In this document: positions 5,522 through 7,098 of the stretch, piece after piece | How the letters are laid out: each line of letters begins with the position of its first letter | How positions within the stretch are numbered: the first letter of the stretch is position 1 | NCBI GenBank assembly: GCA_944382025.1 | Contig: CALWMQ010000017.1 | Coordinates: 1 to 7,098, forward strand | From: an uncultured Clostridia bacterium | Lineage (GTDB): Bacteria; Bacillota; Clostridia; Oscillospirales; Acutalibacteraceae | Reading direction: 5' to 3' | Length of the DNA: 7,098 nucleotides | Made by a program: the position numbers and the translations under genes | Notes under the pieces: generated by a model | What the model was told of the DNA's origin: nothing | The model's database searches: none | The model's input: the letters and a program-made list of their open reading frames with translations, nothing else

Positions 5522-6466
5522 ATGATTCGCACCCCGATTTGTGATTTGCTGGGTATTCAATATCCCCTGTTCCAGGGCGGTATGGCCTGGATTGCCGATG
5601 GCGAACTGGCTGCCGCTGTCTCCAACGGCGGCGGGCTGGGCAGTACCTCCGCCATGAACGCCGGCGGTGACTACCTCCGGGAACAGATCCGCATTGCCCG
5701 GAACCTGACCGATAAACCCATCGGCGTTAATATCATGCTTATGAGCCCCCACGCCGATGAGGTGGCCAGGATTGTCGCCGAAGAGCATGTCCCCGTGGTC
5801 ACTACCGGCGCCGGTAACCCTTCTAAATACATGAAAGCCTGGCTCCAGGCCGGTATCAAGGTCATTCCCGTGGTCGCCTCGGTTGGGCTGGCCAAGCTGA
5901 TGGAACGGGCAGGCGCTGCCGCCGTTATCGCTGAGGGCGGCGAGTCCGGCGGACATGTGGGAGAACTGACAACCATGGTTTTAACCCCCCAGGTCTGCGA
6001 CGCCGTGACAATCCCTGTGCTGGCCGCCGGCGGCATCGCTGACGGACGCGGCGTCGCTGCCGCCTTTATGCTGGGCGCCCAGGGCGTTCAGCTGGGAACC
6101 CGCTTCCTGGTGGCCACCGAATGCAATGTCCATCCAACCTATAAGAGTAAAATCCTCAAAGCCAATGATATCGCCACCATGACCACCGGCAAACGGCTGG
6201 GACATCCCGTCCGAAGCCTGAAAACGCCCTTCGCACGGGAATTCCTGAAAGCCGAATATTCCTCCATTTCCGATCAGGAACTGGAAGAAATGGGGGTTGG
6301 CGCTTTGCGCCGGGCCGCCGTGGAGGGCGATGAGAAACGGGGCAGCTTTCTGGCCGGACAGGTGGCCGGTATGATCCATAAGGAGCAGCCCGCCGCCGAA
6401 ATCATCACCGAAATTTTCCAGGAGGCGGAAACTGTTCTGGCTACCGCCGGCCGCTGGGTAAAATAA
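5522..6466 (+). CDS. fabK: Enoyl-ACP reductase II (FMN-dependent)
   Basis: FabK catalyses the last step of each elongation cycle, reducing trans-2-enoyl-ACP to acyl-ACP with NAD(P)H and FMN; it replaces FabI in many Firmicutes and is insensitive to triclosan. The 314-residue protein is a nitronate monooxygenase-like TIM barrel: PLFQGGMAWIAD (15-26), GGGLGSTSAM (36-45), GVNIML (68-73), VVTTGAGNP (92-100), AEGGESGGHVGE (137-148, with His145 matching the catalytic His of pneumococcal FabK), AAGGIADGRG (168-177, FMN phosphate binding) and FMLGAQGVQLGTRFL. The nearby nitronate monooxygenases are the main alternative, but the setting between acpP and fabD and the family length settle it as FabK. 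The start ATG 5522 has GGTGA (5511-5515) 6 bases upstream, preceded by AAAGGA, together resembling a split Shine-Dalgarno site. The gap to acpP is 53 bp. Confidence 0.96.
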   Translation: MIRTPICDLLGIQYPLFQGGMAWIADGELAAAVSNGGGLGSTSAMNAGGDYLREQIRIARNLTDKPIGVNIMLMSPHADEVARIVAEEHVPVVTTGAGNPSKYMKAWLQAGIKVIPVVASVGLAKLMERAGAAAVIAEGGESGGHVGELTTMVLTPQVCDAVTIPVLAAGGIADGRGVAAAFMLGAQGVQLGTRFLVATECNVHPTYKSKILKANDIATMTTGKRLGHPVRSLKTPFAREFLKAEYSSISDQELEEMGVGALRRAAVEGDEKRGSFLAGQVAGMIHKEQPAAEIITEIFQEAETVLATAGRWVK

Positions 6467-6811
6467 AACTACTGGATTGCTCTATGGCAGGCTTGGCCTC
6501 CATGGTTTCCTTACAGGCCGGTCGGTAGGGGCTATGTCCCCACTGCACCACCCCCGTCCCCTGCGGCCGGTACGCCTGCCAGTCCGGGCAATCAGCCCCT
6601 TTCCCGTATGCCCTGGCCTTCTTGTCCTCCTCTGCGCCAGGATGCTTATCCTATCCGTTTCCCCAGCCTCCCGGGTCCGCCAGTCTCTATCCTGCCCTGC
6701 GCCCTGACGCGGACTGGATGCGCGGACCATCTTCTGAGAATTACTCCGGTTTCCCTCTCTGGTGCCAGGCTGGTTTGACGGGTAATCCACTGCTGGAAGA
6801 CAGGAATCTAT
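6467..6811 (+). other. Unexplained 345-bp gap between fabK and fabD
   Basis: There is no credible gene: open frames here (6477-6707, 6622-6819 on plus; 6482-6988 on minus) have no ribosome binding sites and low-complexity Pro/Arg/Ser-rich translations. The plus strand is strongly pyrimidine-rich. Possible RNA structure includes GGTCCGCCAGTC (6674-6685), which can pair with GACTG (6712-6716) plus GCGGACC (6722-6728), or alternatively through GTCCGC with GCGGAC at 6709-6714. A GGGG(ctatgt)CCCC hairpin lies near 6528-6541. No terminator T-tract and no clear promoter are seen. Confidence 0.5.
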
Positions 6812-7098
6812 ATGAGTAAAGTCGCCTTTGTCTTCGCCGGACAGGGGGCTCAAGCCCCCGGGATGGGAAAGTCCCTGTACGAAACCTGCCCCGCCGCCCG
6901 GAAAGTCTTGGATACCGCTGAGTCCATCCGTCCCGGTACCTTGACCCAATGCTTTGAGGGTACCCCCGAGGAACTGGCCATTACCCAAAACACCCAGCCT
7001 TGTCTGTACTGCGTTGACCTGGCGGCGGCCGAAGCCCTCCGCGCGGAAGGGATTACCCCTGCCGCCGCAGCCGGTTTTTCTCTGGGTGAGCTGGCCGC
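6812..7098 (+). CDS. fabD: Malonyl-CoA:ACP transacylase, N-terminal part
   Basis: FabD moves malonyl from CoA to ACP, making the extender unit for FabH and the elongating synthases. Only the first 95 codons are present; the gene runs off the window (full members are about 300-310 residues). It begins MSKVAFVFAGQGAQAPGMGKSLY, with the family GQGAQ loop (10-14), then PEELAITQNTQPCLY (52-66), in the usual place of the conserved T-x-x-x-QP segment, and GFSLGE (88-93), where Ser90 is the acyl-accepting nucleophile (Ser92 in E. coli). The residue before the serine is Phe instead of the common His of GHSLGE. The ATG at 6812 follows AGGA (6802-6805) by 6 bases. It is probably co-transcribed with fabK despite the long gap; fabG and fabF are expected next outside the window. 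Confidence 0.95.
   Translation, partial: MSKVAFVFAGQGAQAPGMGKSLYETCPAARKVLDTAESIRPGTLTQCFEGTPEELAITQNTQPCLYCVDLAAAEALRAEGITPAAAAGFSLGELA

Noticed and set aside
5219..5956. Minus-strand open frame of 245 codons
   Set aside because: Antisense to acpP and the first half of fabK, both firmly identified; no supporting start site.
6482..6988. Minus-strand open frame of 168 codons spanning the fabK-fabD gap and the start of fabD
   Set aside because: Overlaps fabD antisense, with no ribosome binding site; the Arg/Gly/Pro-rich translation looks like random GC-rich sequence.
1..7098. Mobile element, CRISPR array, tRNA or rRNA
   Set aside because: I saw no transposase or integrase motifs, no regularly spaced repeats beyond the operator boxes, and no tRNA-like or rRNA-like segments on either strand by eye.

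Overview
The window is chromosomal DNA of moderately high GC with no mobile element, CRISPR array or RNA gene that I can support. Gene order (fabT-like regulator, fabH, acpP, fabK, fabD), use of FabK rather than FabI, strong purine-rich ribosome binding sites and TTGACA-N17-TATAAT type promoters point to a Firmicute. The GC-rich, C-ending codon style and the neighbouring glycosidase genes suggest a gut-type Clostridia (inference only; there is no rRNA or other taxonomic marker).

Left part (1-2117) is a small carbohydrate block. The 3' end of an unrecognised plus-strand gene (2-424) runs into a terminator hairpin that contains its stop codon. Convergent to it is a GH172/DUF2961 glycoside hydrolase (470-1576, minus). 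Divergent from that is a short AraC-type regulator consisting almost only of the DNA-binding domain (1701-2117, plus). The regulator plausibly controls the GH172 gene.

Middle part (2118-3586): a non-coding stretch holds a strong intrinsic terminator (2291-2336) for a minus-strand DegV/FakB-type fatty-acid-binding protein (2444-3280, GTG start). The 306-bp divergent region between this gene and fabT contains two near-consensus promoters facing outward. Each has a perfect 19-bp palindrome with core TTTGATTATCAAA just downstream of its start point. On the fabT side the perfect site is flanked by two degenerate copies, giving a three-box tandem array.

Right part (3587-7098) is the start of a type II fatty acid synthesis operon: fabT (MarR repressor), fabH (initiating ketoacyl-ACP synthase III), acpP (acyl carrier protein), fabK (FMN enoyl-ACP reductase II) and the first 95 codons of fabD (malonyl-CoA:ACP transacylase), which runs off the window. 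The arrangement suggests one circuit. The DegV/FakB protein brings exogenous fatty acids towards acyl-phosphate and acyl-ACP, and FabT (known in streptococci to use long-chain acyl-ACP as corepressor) would then close both its own operon and the uptake gene.

I do not see a wholly new system. The most informative features are the shared and tandem FabT-like operators, the FakB-type gene placed divergently from fabT, the regulator/GH172 pair, and an unexplained 345-bp gap inside the fab operon.
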